Shown here one piece after another: positions 9,453-18,900 of a DNA stretch of 64,000 nucleotides (positions within the stretch are counted from its first letter, which is position 1; every line of letters starts with the position of its first letter). This stretch comes from Eubacterium ruminantium. GTDB taxonomy: Bacteria; Bacillota; Clostridia; Lachnospirales; Lachnospiraceae. A program made the position numbers and the translations under genes. The notes beneath the pieces are model-generated. The model was not told the origin of the DNA, searched no databases, and was given only the letters and a program-made list of their open reading frames with translations. The stretch is taken from positions 544,673 to 608,672 of the forward strand of contig FNUU01000001.1 of assembly GCA_900108205.1 (NCBI GenBank), given 5' to 3'.

Positions 9453-9713
9453 TAATCCCAAAATGAATTTTATACACATTTTATGCAGGCGCACAAATTG
9501 CAATATGATTTATTTTTTTGATGAATTACTTCCTATATTATGTTATAAAAAATCATTGTGTTTTTATATATAATAACAAGAATTATAAAACAGACTGTAC
9601 CCAGAGTTTTTCTGCAGTATTCTTCAGTAAAACAGGCACCATACCGGGTATAGTTGTTTCCGGAGAGTTGTTTATATATCAACAAAAGTATTACACCAGG
9701 AGGATATCCCGAA
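9453..9713. other. Divergent intergenic spacer
   Basis: AT-rich spacer between the leftward asp23 operon and the rightward YfhO gene. Plus-strand TTGATG and TGTTAT 17 bases apart (about 9518-9546) are a weak promoter candidate for the YfhO gene. No convincing hairpin or small gene was seen. Confidence 0.35.
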
Positions 9714-12700
9714 ATGAACAAGGATCAGAATCGTTATGTCGATAAAAATATATTAAATGAAAAGCTTGCTGAAGAACAGTCGGAAAAACTTCAGGCAAGC
9801 AACGAAGAGATGAAGAATAAGGCGGAAGAAAAAAAGCTGAAACGCAGCAGGGACAAAAACAGACTGAGTCTTGTACTTGCGTTTCTTATTCCTTTTATAA
9901 TCGCAATGGCTGCCCTTTCTGTCGGAGGCTTTGCACCATTTGGCAAAAAGGATGTTCTAACAGCAGGTGGTTTTGAAAAGTACCGGTATCTGTTGAATGA
10001 CCTGAATGACAGGTTCCATGATAATGCTGTAAGCAATTCCGGCCTCATCAGTGCTCAGGGATATGATACAAATGCCGCATGGGCATATTATCTCTCAGAT
10101 CCTACAAACCTGATTGCTGCATTTTTCAATAAAAGCAGCATGGCTTCAGTCATAGATATTCTTTATGCTGTTAAGCTTGGTCTCGCAGGCTTCTTCTTCA
10201 GTTTGTTCCTGAGACACAGAAGGAAAAAAGAAGATGAATTTAAAGAGGCAAATGAAAAGCTCCGCTCAGGTATTATTTCTGCTTATGCTGAAAAAGTAAA
10301 AACAAAAAAAGAGCTTAAGCTTATAAAAAAATATGGTGCCGAAAAAGCTGCCGACCGTAAATTTGATATCAAATTCGGCGGTACCGACGATCCTTCATCA
10401 AAATTTGGAAAGTTCCTTAAAAAATTTGATATACTCACTCTCGCACTCTCAGTCACCTATGCACTTTCTGCATATATGCTTGAGAGCGGTCTTAACGTGA
10501 CTCTTCTCGGAGCGGTTGCCGTATTTCCTCTCATCATGCTTGGTATAGATAAGCTGATATATGAAGAGAAATGGCTTCCATACTGCATAGCCATGACAGT
10601 ATCCTTTTACCTTTCGCTCTACCTTACACTTATTATATTTATTTTTACCTTCTTCTATTTCCTGCTTCAGGAGTATAAATGTACAAAGCACATTCTTGTC
10701 AGCTTTTTATATAAAATACTGGCAGATATTCTTGCCCTCGGAGCTGCTTCCATAGTTCTGATATCTTCTATCAACAGTCTTCTTATGAAGAATATGCTTT
10801 CTCTTGAGTTCCCTCTGTCACAGGCAAAGGTGAAGATATTCGATATATTTAAATGTCAGCTGGCAGGCATTGGTTCTGATCCGGGCACCGGCAATACATA
10901 TGGTACCGCCATCTACGCAGGTATCTTTATTATGATACTCTGTTTCTTATATGCAACAAACGGAAATATCAGCCTGAACAGACGTATCAGAACTCTTATT
11001 CTTACAGCTGTTCTTTATACCGCGACCTTCCAGTCAACACTTAATTATTTATTTAACGGATTTTATTATACTGAAAATAATTCAACCTTCTTCGGATTTA
11101 TACTGATCTTCATGATGCTGAATATTGCATATTCAGTGCTTATCAATATCGATCATCAGCGCGGTATAACGGAGCTGGTTTCATTTATCATTGTGCTTGG
11201 TATGATATTTGCGGCTCTCCTTAAATCCACAAACTACAAAGGAACTGCTCCATTTCTTACAAGCATCTGGCTTGCTGCTGTATACTTTACGATTTTCATT
11301 GTTTACAGAAAAAACAGCATGACAAAAATAGCATTTAAGCTCTGCCTCGGACTTATGATGATAGCTGAGATCTCAGTTTCTTTCATTTCCGGCTTTAAGA
11401 ATATCGGTGCAAAAGCCTTTAATTATTCCATGACTGACACAGCACATTTCGAAGCTGCTGAAGATTATATCCACAGTCAGGACAAGAATGCCAAAATCTA
11501 TGTATTTATTGAAGGACAGAGCACATCAAATCCTGTAACAAATATGCTTTCAGGCTATGATTATATTATTGCCAAGAAGACTGCAAAAATGATTCCGTCC
11601 ATGCTGGAATTCATCGGTGAATATGATAATATCAACATTTATTACAATAAATATGCTATTCATAACGGTTTCTATGTTAATGAAAAAATGAAGGACATGG
11701 TATTTGATGATGAAGAAACCTTCAAGTCTCTTAATGTATTATGTGACGAGGTTCTCGAAACCGAAAAGCCATATAATCTTATTACAGGTGACTTCTTTTT
11801 TGCCAATGTTGTAAGATACGATCTTAAAGGCAGAAAGTATCCGGGCAAGCAGTATCAGGCATATTTTACTCCGGCCGAATCCGGTGACATATATGCTACA
11901 ATTCTCGGTAATGTACTCCACGTCGGAGAAGGCGTCAGCGGAGAAGAATTGGAATTCCCATACAATCTTCACTATAAGCCGGCTATACTTAAAAAATCCA
12001 CTTTCCAGTTCGCAACCCTCGAAGAATCAACGGTTAAAACCATCTACAAAGATATTAAAAAGAACGGCACTGAATATAATTCTTCAGATTCTCTTTCGAT
12101 AAACCTGAGCGCTGAAAAGCCGGGCTATGTAATGCTCCCGGTTTCAGACATGTTCTGGTCTTCTTATGATGCAGACACCAAGTATATAACCTTCCTGGAT
12201 ACAACATATATGGTTGTTCCTGTAAATGCAGGAGATAACAGTATCAGGATCTACCACAGCAGTATTACCACTGTTGCTGTAGTAATATCTGTACTCTTTA
12301 TAGCAATCATGGCAGTTATTGCCGTATTTGGAAGAAAGAAAAAGGCCTCTCTCTATGAGGATAAATCAGTTATCAAGATCACATGCTTTCTTTCAGCTAA
12401 CAGAGTATATATTCTGTCCATCGCATTTTCGACACTTATTTTCCTGATCATGCTTTTCGCAAGGTCTACTGCTCCATTTGGAAATGGCTACTTCCTTGCT
12501 CATGATGGTATGGCACAGTCATATCCATTTATTACCGGTATAATAAAATCCATCTTTAAGGGCGACCTTACACTTATGAATTATCATGTAGGTGCCGGAA
12601 TTGATAACTATATCACTTCATTTCCTATAGTCATAACTCCGTTTTATTATATTATCGGCCTTTTCTCTCTGGAAACCGTTAAGATTGGTTTTACACTCTT

Positions 12701-14960
12701 AAGCTATATAATGTTTATACTTCCGGGTGTATCAATGCTCTTCTATCTTACCAGAAGACCAAATGCCAAGAACCTTGATAAAAATGATATGAGACTTCTC
12801 CCACTTTCCTTTGCTTATGGATTATCAGCATTTGCTATATCGTATATATCACATCTGGGATTCGTATTGCTCCTCATTATCTTCCCTATCCTTATGTATG
12901 CCCTCGAAAATCTTGTCTACAATAAGAAATGGGGATTATATGTTGCTCTTATGACATATCTCATGATATGGGGCGTTTACTATGCCTTCCTTATCAGTGA
13001 ATTCATTGTATTATATTTCCTGTGCATGAATTTTGACAGCGTAAAAGACTTCTTCAAAAAAGGAATCAGAGTTGCTGTATATTCAGTATTATGTGCCGGT
13101 TTATCTGCCGTAATGCTTATTCCTTATTATATTTCAACAACTCTTTCGCCATATGTAGAACATGATTCAGAGCTGCCGTCAATAATGTTCGATTCACACT
13201 TTTTAAAGATATTTGACTTTATCAAGCCGGGCGCTGATGCGGTTACAATTACATTGGATGACTGGAAGGTTAATGTATACTGTGGACTTCTGCTCTTCCT
13301 TCTGATCCCTGTATACGCATTAAATAAAAAAATAAAATTTAAGGATAAGATCAGAAAGCTTATACTTGCAGGTTTCCTTTTCATCTCATTTGGTAATCCT
13401 CTGTTGAATTATATTCTTCATGGTTTACATCTTCAGGTAAAAGTACCAAACAGATTCTCTTACTATCTTATCTTCCTGCTCATTACTATGGCGTATGACC
13501 TGATCGTATATTCCGAAGAAAAGCTCAGTAAGAAAACAAAGATCATTACCACGGTTTGGACTGCAGCATTAGCTATAATATGGCTGATCAATAATGGCTT
13601 TAAGGACCTTTCAACAATAATCGGCATTATATTTGCCGCAGCATATATTGCTGTTATGTTCTATTACAACAGGGCTGCATCCAAGAAGTTTATTTATAAG
13701 GTTCTCTCACTTCTTCTGGCAGCTGAGATCACATTTTCTGTTATGAACTATACAAGATTCAATACCTATGGCAATCATGCTACAAATGAAGCCGACAGCT
13801 ATGGCAATGCAATAGACATCGTTGATCGCAACAACCTTGATAAGGATATGGTCAGAACCTGTTACTTCTCAAGACTCAGAAACACCTCTCTCTTTATTAA
13901 TACTGATGATGTCTCTGTATTTGCATCTAATATGACAAAGAATAATATTGATTTCATTAATCATATGGGAATGTCCGTACCGTCCATAACAAACTATGTG
14001 GAATATTTACTTACAAACCCTCTTGTGGATCTCTTCCTTAATGTTCAGTATCATCTGGTAAATGAATATTATGAGAATAACATGACCTATGACTATATGA
14101 AAGAAGTTGATAAATCACTGAATCTTACATTATATAAGAATCCTTATGTTTCAGGTTTCGGTTTCTTTATTGCAAATGATAATCCGATACTCGCTCTTGA
14201 GGAAAATGGTGATATCATCCATGACGGAAACGTTATCGAATCACATAATAAGATTGCCAGAGCCTTAACAGGGCAGGATCTCTATACTGAAATTGAGCTC
14301 GAAGATGATCTTGATAAGATTGATGATTCATCAACATATCTTATGACAGATATCCATGACCTTGATGATGAAACAATAGAGGATCCAAAAGCTCATGTAC
14401 GTGTTGTCCTTGGCAAAGATGTTAAGGGAAATGTTTATCTGAACTTCGGTTACTATGCTTATCTTACACTCAAGGAAACAGATGAACCATATGAAATACT
14501 CTTTGATATGGATGAAGAGCAGTATAACTATTATTCAGGAAATACTTTCCGAATTGCAGTTCTTAATATTGATACCCTTAAGAAGATTGTTGAGATCTTT
14601 TCAGAATCAAAGCTTGAAAATATCAGTAAGGACTTTAATACTATATCAGGTACTATCTTCGCTCCGTCAGACGGAATAACATACATCTCTCTTCCATATC
14701 AGGAAGGCTGGACTGCTGAGGTTGATGGTAAGAAGGTTGAACTGGTTGAATGCCTGGAAGGAATCGGAATCCCTGTTACTGCAGGTACACATAGTATTAA
14801 GCTTACATACCTTACTCCGGGCCTTAAAACAGGCGCTCTGATAAGCCTGATATTCCTTGTAATCCTGGGCGTATATATATCTATATCCGTTATCAGAAAG
14901 AAGCGTACAGGTGCTTCTGATGCTTCTGTGGAGGCATCGTCAGAAGCCGCCGGAAAATGA
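9714..14960 (+). CDS. Tandem-duplicated YfhO-like membrane protein, 1748 aa
   Basis: Large polytopic membrane protein. The ATG at 9714 follows AGGAGG; an upstream alternative start at 9654 has no ribosome site. Two modules can be aligned by eye. Each opens with a membrane helix and APFG (about residues 70 and 919), continues with a Y-x-L-S-A segment and many membrane helices, and ends with a soluble beta-rich part. YfhO proteins are usually about 850-900 residues and belong to the GT-C-like group; B. subtilis YfhO has been linked to teichoic-acid glycosylation. Module 2 keeps LAHDGMAQSYPF and PYQEGWTAEVDGKK, whereas module 1 has altered versions. A short cytoplasmic Lys/Glu-rich head precedes module 1. 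The substrate is unknown. Confidence 0.82.
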   Translation: MNKDQNRYVDKNILNEKLAEEQSEKLQASNEEMKNKAEEKKLKRSRDKNRLSLVLAFLIPFIIAMAALSVGGFAPFGKKDVLTAGGFEKYRYLLNDLNDRFHDNAVSNSGLISAQGYDTNAAWAYYLSDPTNLIAAFFNKSSMASVIDILYAVKLGLAGFFFSLFLRHRRKKEDEFKEANEKLRSGIISAYAEKVKTKKELKLIKKYGAEKAADRKFDIKFGGTDDPSSKFGKFLKKFDILTLALSVTYALSAYMLESGLNVTLLGAVAVFPLIMLGIDKLIYEEKWLPYCIAMTVSFYLSLYLTLIIFIFTFFYFLLQEYKCTKHILVSFLYKILADILALGAASIVLISSINSLLMKNMLSLEFPLSQAKVKIFDIFKCQLAGIGSDPGTGNTYGTAIYAGIFIMILCFLYATNGNISLNRRIRTLILTAVLYTATFQSTLNYLFNGFYYTENNSTFFGFILIFMMLNIAYSVLINIDHQRGITELVSFIIVLGMIFAALLKSTNYKGTAPFLTSIWLAAVYFTIFIVYRKNSMTKIAFKLCLGLMMIAEISVSFISGFKNIGAKAFNYSMTDTAHFEAAEDYIHSQDKNAKIYVFIEGQSTSNPVTNMLSGYDYIIAKKTAKMIPSMLEFIGEYDNINIYYNKYAIHNGFYVNEKMKDMVFDDEETFKSLNVLCDEVLETEKPYNLITGDFFFANVVRYDLKGRKYPGKQYQAYFTPAESGDIYATILGNVLHVGEGVSGEELEFPYNLHYKPAILKKSTFQFATLEESTVKTIYKDIKKNGTEYNSSDSLSINLSAEKPGYVMLPVSDMFWSSYDADTKYITFLDTTYMVVPVNAGDNSIRIYHSSITTVAVVISVLFIAIMAVIAVFGRKKKASLYEDKSVIKITCFLSANRVYILSIAFSTLIFLIMLFARSTAPFGNGYFLAHDGMAQSYPFITGIIKSIFKGDLTLMNYHVGAGIDNYITSFPIVITPFYYIIGLFSLETVKIGFTLLSYIMFILPGVSMLFYLTRRPNAKNLDKNDMRLLPLSFAYGLSAFAISYISHLGFVLLLIIFPILMYALENLVYNKKWGLYVALMTYLMIWGVYYAFLISEFIVLYFLCMNFDSVKDFFKKGIRVAVYSVLCAGLSAVMLIPYYISTTLSPYVEHDSELPSIMFDSHFLKIFDFIKPGADAVTITLDDWKVNVYCGLLLFLLIPVYALNKKIKFKDKIRKLILAGFLFISFGNPLLNYILHGLHLQVKVPNRFSYYLIFLLITMAYDLIVYSEEKLSKKTKIITTVWTAALAIIWLINNGFKDLSTIIGIIFAAAYIAVMFYYNRAASKKFIYKVLSLLLAAEITFSVMNYTRFNTYGNHATNEADSYGNAIDIVDRNNLDKDMVRTCYFSRLRNTSLFINTDDVSVFASNMTKNNIDFINHMGMSVPSITNYVEYLLTNPLVDLFLNVQYHLVNEYYENNMTYDYMKEVDKSLNLTLYKNPYVSGFGFFIANDNPILALEENGDIIHDGNVIESHNKIARALTGQDLYTEIELEDDLDKIDDSSTYLMTDIHDLDDETIEDPKAHVRVVLGKDVKGNVYLNFGYYAYLTLKETDEPYEILFDMDEEQYNYYSGNTFRIAVLNIDTLKKIVEIFSESKLENISKDFNTISGTIFAPSDGITYISLPYQEGWTAEVDGKKVELVECLEGIGIPVTAGTHSIKLTYLTPGLKTGALISLIFLVILGVYISISVIRKKRTGASDASVEASSEAAGK

Positions 14961-15058
14961 GAAAGGTGAATAAACATAAGTATACTCCGGTCAACGTACA
15001 TAACCGAATATTCTATTTGATCGTAAAAACAATAATCATATTCATCTTTAAAAAAATG

Positions 15059-15087
15059 TTGAAAAATAAGAATAATTATATTAAAAT
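15059..15087 (+). promoter_or_regulatory. Promoter for efp
   Basis: TTGAAA at 15059-15064 and TAAAAT at 15082-15087 are separated by exactly 17 bases. The predicted start lies about 25 bases before the efp ATG, with AAGGAGG between. It is the strongest promoter match noticed in the window. Confidence 0.75.
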
Positions 15088-15119
15088 ATCTAAAGATATG
15101 CATTCTAAGGAGGAAAAAC

Positions 15120-15677
15120 ATGATATCAGCAGGTGAAATTAGAAATGGTGTTACAGTTGAAATTGAAGGAAATATCTTCCAGGTAATCGAATTTATGCAC
15201 GTTAAGCCTGGTAAAGGTGCTGCTTTCGTAAGAACAAAGCTTAAGAATATCAAAAACGGTGGTGTTGTTGAAAAGACCTTCAGACCAACTGAAAAGCTTG
15301 AAACAGCTCATATTGAAAAGCGTGAAATGACATATTCATATAAAGATGGAGAACTCTTCTACTTCATGGATCCGGATACATTTGATATGGTTCCTGTAAG
15401 TGAATCTCTTATTAGTGATGATATGAAGTTTGTCAAGGAGAATGAGTCTTGTAAGATCAGCTCATATAAGGGTGAGGTATTCTCAATCGAGCCTCCTATC
15501 AACGTAATTCTTCTTGTTACAGAGTGTGAGCCTGGTGTTGCAGGAAATACTGCTACAAACGCTACAAAGCCATGTACAGTTGAGACAGGTGCTACACTTA
15601 ACGTACCACTCTTCGTTAACCAGGGTGATTCAATCAAGATTGATACTCGTACAGGTGAATATATCTCAAGAGTATAA
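15120..15677 (+). CDS. efp: Translation elongation factor P
   Basis: Binds ribosomes stalled at consecutive prolines and stimulates peptide bond formation. The 185-residue length is standard. The loop tip reads [10 protein letters not shown], placing Lys at position 32, the residue modified in many bacteria; the modifying enzyme is not in the window. The domain order (KOW-like, OB, OB) fits, and the signature near 150-170 ([24 protein letters not shown]) is typical in form. A strong promoter and AAGGAGG precede it and a hairpin terminator follows, so it is a single-gene transcript between YfhO and the convergent pilus cluster. Confidence 0.97.
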   Translation: MISAGEIRNGVTVEIEGNIFQVIEFMHVKPGKGAAFVRTKLKNIKNGGVVEKTFRPTEKLETAHIEKREMTYSYKDGELFYFMDPDTFDMVPVSESLISDDMKFVKENESCKISSYKGEVFSIEPPINVILLVTECEPGVAGNTATNATKPCTVETGATLNVPLFVNQGDSIKIDTRTGEYISRV

Positions 15678-15709
15678 TTATCATCGTAATTAAACATCGT
15701 AATTATTTT

Positions 15710-15741
15710 AAGCGGAGACTATATGCCTCCGCTTTCGTTTT
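15710..15741 (+). terminator. Terminator of efp
   Basis: Stem AAGCGGAG (15710-15717) pairs with CTCCGCTT (15727-15734) across a nine-base loop and is followed by TCGTTTT. It lies 33 bases after the efp stop and directly abuts the multi-hairpin repeat. Confidence 0.8.
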
Positions 15742-15908
15742 GCGCACTGAGCGAGTCATGCACATGCGAAGCATGTGCTGTGAGATAATCCGGGAAACAC
15801 GCAAGCTTGCTTGCGGTGGTTCACATGTTATCTCACAACACATGTGTCGAAGACACATGTATATGACGAGCGTGCGACATGAAATAACCCCGTAGGGGTT
15901 ATGAATGC
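15742..15908 (+). repeat. Multi-hairpin dispersed repeat, copy A
   Basis: A 167-bp element that reappears in inverted orientation at 57458-57624 with only six differences. It carries a series of small palindromes: GCACATGC-GAA-GCATGTGC (15760-15778), CGCAAGC-TT-GCTTGCG (15800-15815), ACATGTGTC-GAA-GACACATGT (15840-15860) and AACCCC-GTA-GGGGTT near the end. An outer stem TGTGAGATAA/TTATCTCACA encloses the second palindrome. It encodes no plausible protein. It lies exactly between the efp terminator and the terminator of the pilus cluster. Confidence 0.9.
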
Positions 15909-15942
15909 TAAAAAACCCCTATGGATTTCTCCATAGGGGTTT
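15909..15942 (-). terminator. Terminator at the end of the pilus cluster
   Basis: Stem AAACCCCTATGG pairs perfectly with CCATAGGGGTTT (15913-15924 and 15931-15942) across six bases. On the minus strand it is followed by TTTTTT, giving a strong intrinsic terminator 26 bases after the stop of the giant protein gene. Confidence 0.85.
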
Positions 15943-15967
15943 CTATTATTTGTTCATTGATATAACG

Positions 15968-18900
15968 TCATGTTAATTCATGAAGCTCCGGCTTAAGTAT
16001 GATCTTAAGTCTCTGGAAGTATACATTACCCTTAGTATCCTTTACCTTAACAACAATGTATGTATATTCATTATTGTACATATAGCTATCCTTGATCTCG
16101 AGTAATGATGGTGTAACCATAACACCATTTACTTCTGCAGGTGTTCCCTTGAATGCTGTATCATTATCAACATATGCCAGGTAACCTGATGCTATATAAG
16201 GAGCCTTCTTAGAATATGTCTTGTTATAAACAAGAACATGATTTCCGTCACCTTCATGGTACTCATCATCAGGACTTCCTTCATCGTAGTCAAGATCAAA
16301 GTATGCCCAAACTTCTGATATTTCAACAGTTGAATCAGACATTACCATGTATGAGAACTCTGGAAGACTTCCTTCTGTGATTATCATCTTATAACCTAAA
16401 GTACCATTCTCCTGAACAGTATTGTTTGTAAGTGAAGCTGTACCAGGAATACCACCTGAGATAACCTGTGATGAACTGTGGTCATAAAGGTTAAGTGTTG
16501 TAGACTTGGTACTCTTTCTACCGGTGTTAAGAATGAGGTTGATGAAGAATCTTCTTTCATCATTGTTCTCTCTTCTGTATCCTGTAATAACTGTACGTCC
16601 AGCACCAAGATAGGTTACTGTACCTGCGTTATTACCGCCCGGCTGATACTGATATACGAAGTAGTTGTTACCACCATCCATAGGATTAGCTACATAGTTA
16701 GATGACATTGTACCTGAGGTACCACCTGATAATGAGTAGTAAACGATGAGGTTCTCATCTGCTACATTACATGTGAAGTCACCTTCTACTGTAGGTGTAA
16801 TTCTAAGGTTTGCACCAATGCTGAATGGATACATTGTAACAATACCTTCGTTGTTCTGAGCTGCAGCATTTGTTGCAACTCTGTTAGTTACTGCGAATTT
16901 AAGCATATCCTTACGTGGGTGAGTCTTACCTTCTGCTTCAAGTTCCGGCCAATATAAGCAGTAATCAAACATTGGCTTTGTACCTGCATCACTCTGTCCA
17001 AGAGCTGTTGCATAAGTAAGCTTTGAAGGATTAAGTGCAAGAGGACCTGTAGCTCCGCCACCGTTATCTCCGCCTGACTCGATCGGATCATTTACAACTG
17101 AGTTAGAGAACTTAAAGCTTGCTGATACATCTCCTGTAGATCCGCCTCCACGGAAGTATGTATCCTGCTTTACGCCATTAACCCAAACTGTAACACCCGG
17201 ACACCAGTCTTTATTAATGTTTTTAAAGTTAATATTTACACTAATATTATGCTTTCCAAAGTTACCCGGATGAGCTGTTGCATCATCTGTTATCGTGATT
17301 CTTGTTCCTGGATTATTCTGGAAATCATTATTACCATTATCATCGATATCAATATCGACCTTTGTTGCTGCTGTACTTACTGCATATGTAGCAATAATTC
17401 CATCATTCCATGTTGAGTAATCACCCTTACCTAACTTAATTGTTACTGTACCTTCATATGTTTCTCCACCTGAAGGATCCGGTTCCTCAACAACAGATGT
17501 TGTATGAGCATTCATACCGAAATATGATGAAAGTCTGTTTGTCATATTAACTGTAGAATTTGATGTGAGTGAATCATAGAAGAGCATTGTCTGACCACCA
17601 TCATTGATGTAATGAATGATTGCGTCAATTGCTGTATTGCTCGTCATATCAGCACCACAGAAGTTCTGTGCAGCACCAAATACTATACAGTTATAATACT
17701 CAAGATTTACCTTACCTGAATCATCAACACCGGCATATAATGCATAATACTGCCACATCTTACGGAAGAACTGCTCATAGATCTTTGCATCTCTCCAAAC
17801 TGAGTAAACCTTTGCATAACCTACAAGGTCTGAGCTGTTTGTTGAGTTCTCACCGCAAAGTGAGAAGAGATCATAGAATGGCATTTCATCATATGTATCA
17901 TATGAAAGTTCATAATCAATTTCTTCAGAAACAAGTGCTGCGGATGACTTTCCGTTAAGGCTGCTGCCGTTTGCTTTTAATGTATTAAGATAACTAATTA
18001 CATTTGGAGCAGAATCAGCATACTTAGCCATAACAGTATCAAAGTTTGAATATCTGATTCTGTTAAGCTCTGATTCTACATAAGAAGCAACAAACTCATT
18101 TCTTACATCACCGACAAGACCTCTCAGATCAGCCTGATTGTTTGCATCATCTGTAATAGTTGTGATCTGTGCCTCTGTAGGAACCACACCAAGTCCAAAG
18201 CCATCAGCTCTGAACATAAATTTCTGAAGAGCACTCTTCTCAGAGGTTGTAAGACCTGCGATATTATCGTTGATTACCTTCTTCATACCTGTATAGGCAT
18301 TCTTAAAGTCAACGCTTGCCTGAGCATACTTACTTCTGAGTGTATTGATTGCTGATGTATCCTTACCGCTGTAAGCAGCATCAATATCTTCTACAATACT
18401 CTGGAACTCGCTGAGGTAGATAACGTTCATATCAACATTATAGTCGAATTTAACATCTCTGAACCAGTTTGTATTCCAGTTATCTACACCTGTATACTTA
18501 CCGCCATCTTCGCTTCCTGATGGGTTTCCTGCAACAAGTGTACTATCATATTTAACGATACCAAATCTATGCTCATGGATACCAAAGTTATTCTTTACAT
18601 TAAAGTCGAACTCTCCGCTTCCACCATAGCTCGGCATACTCTCAAGATAAACAGCACTGTCAACATTCTGTGCATTTGTAATGTAATTCTTAATACCGTT
18701 AACTACAGGATCTGTAGGATAAGCACTAAGAGTTGCATGACTTACACCATCCTGGAAACCATCTGTCAACTTAAGGATTGAGTCGATATGATTCTTCTTA
18801 AGATTTGTATATCTGTTTCCATAGAGTACGTATCTTGACTGCTGACATTCTGTACAGAGGTAAAGTGAAACATCACTGTTATCACTGCCCTTTGCCTTAT

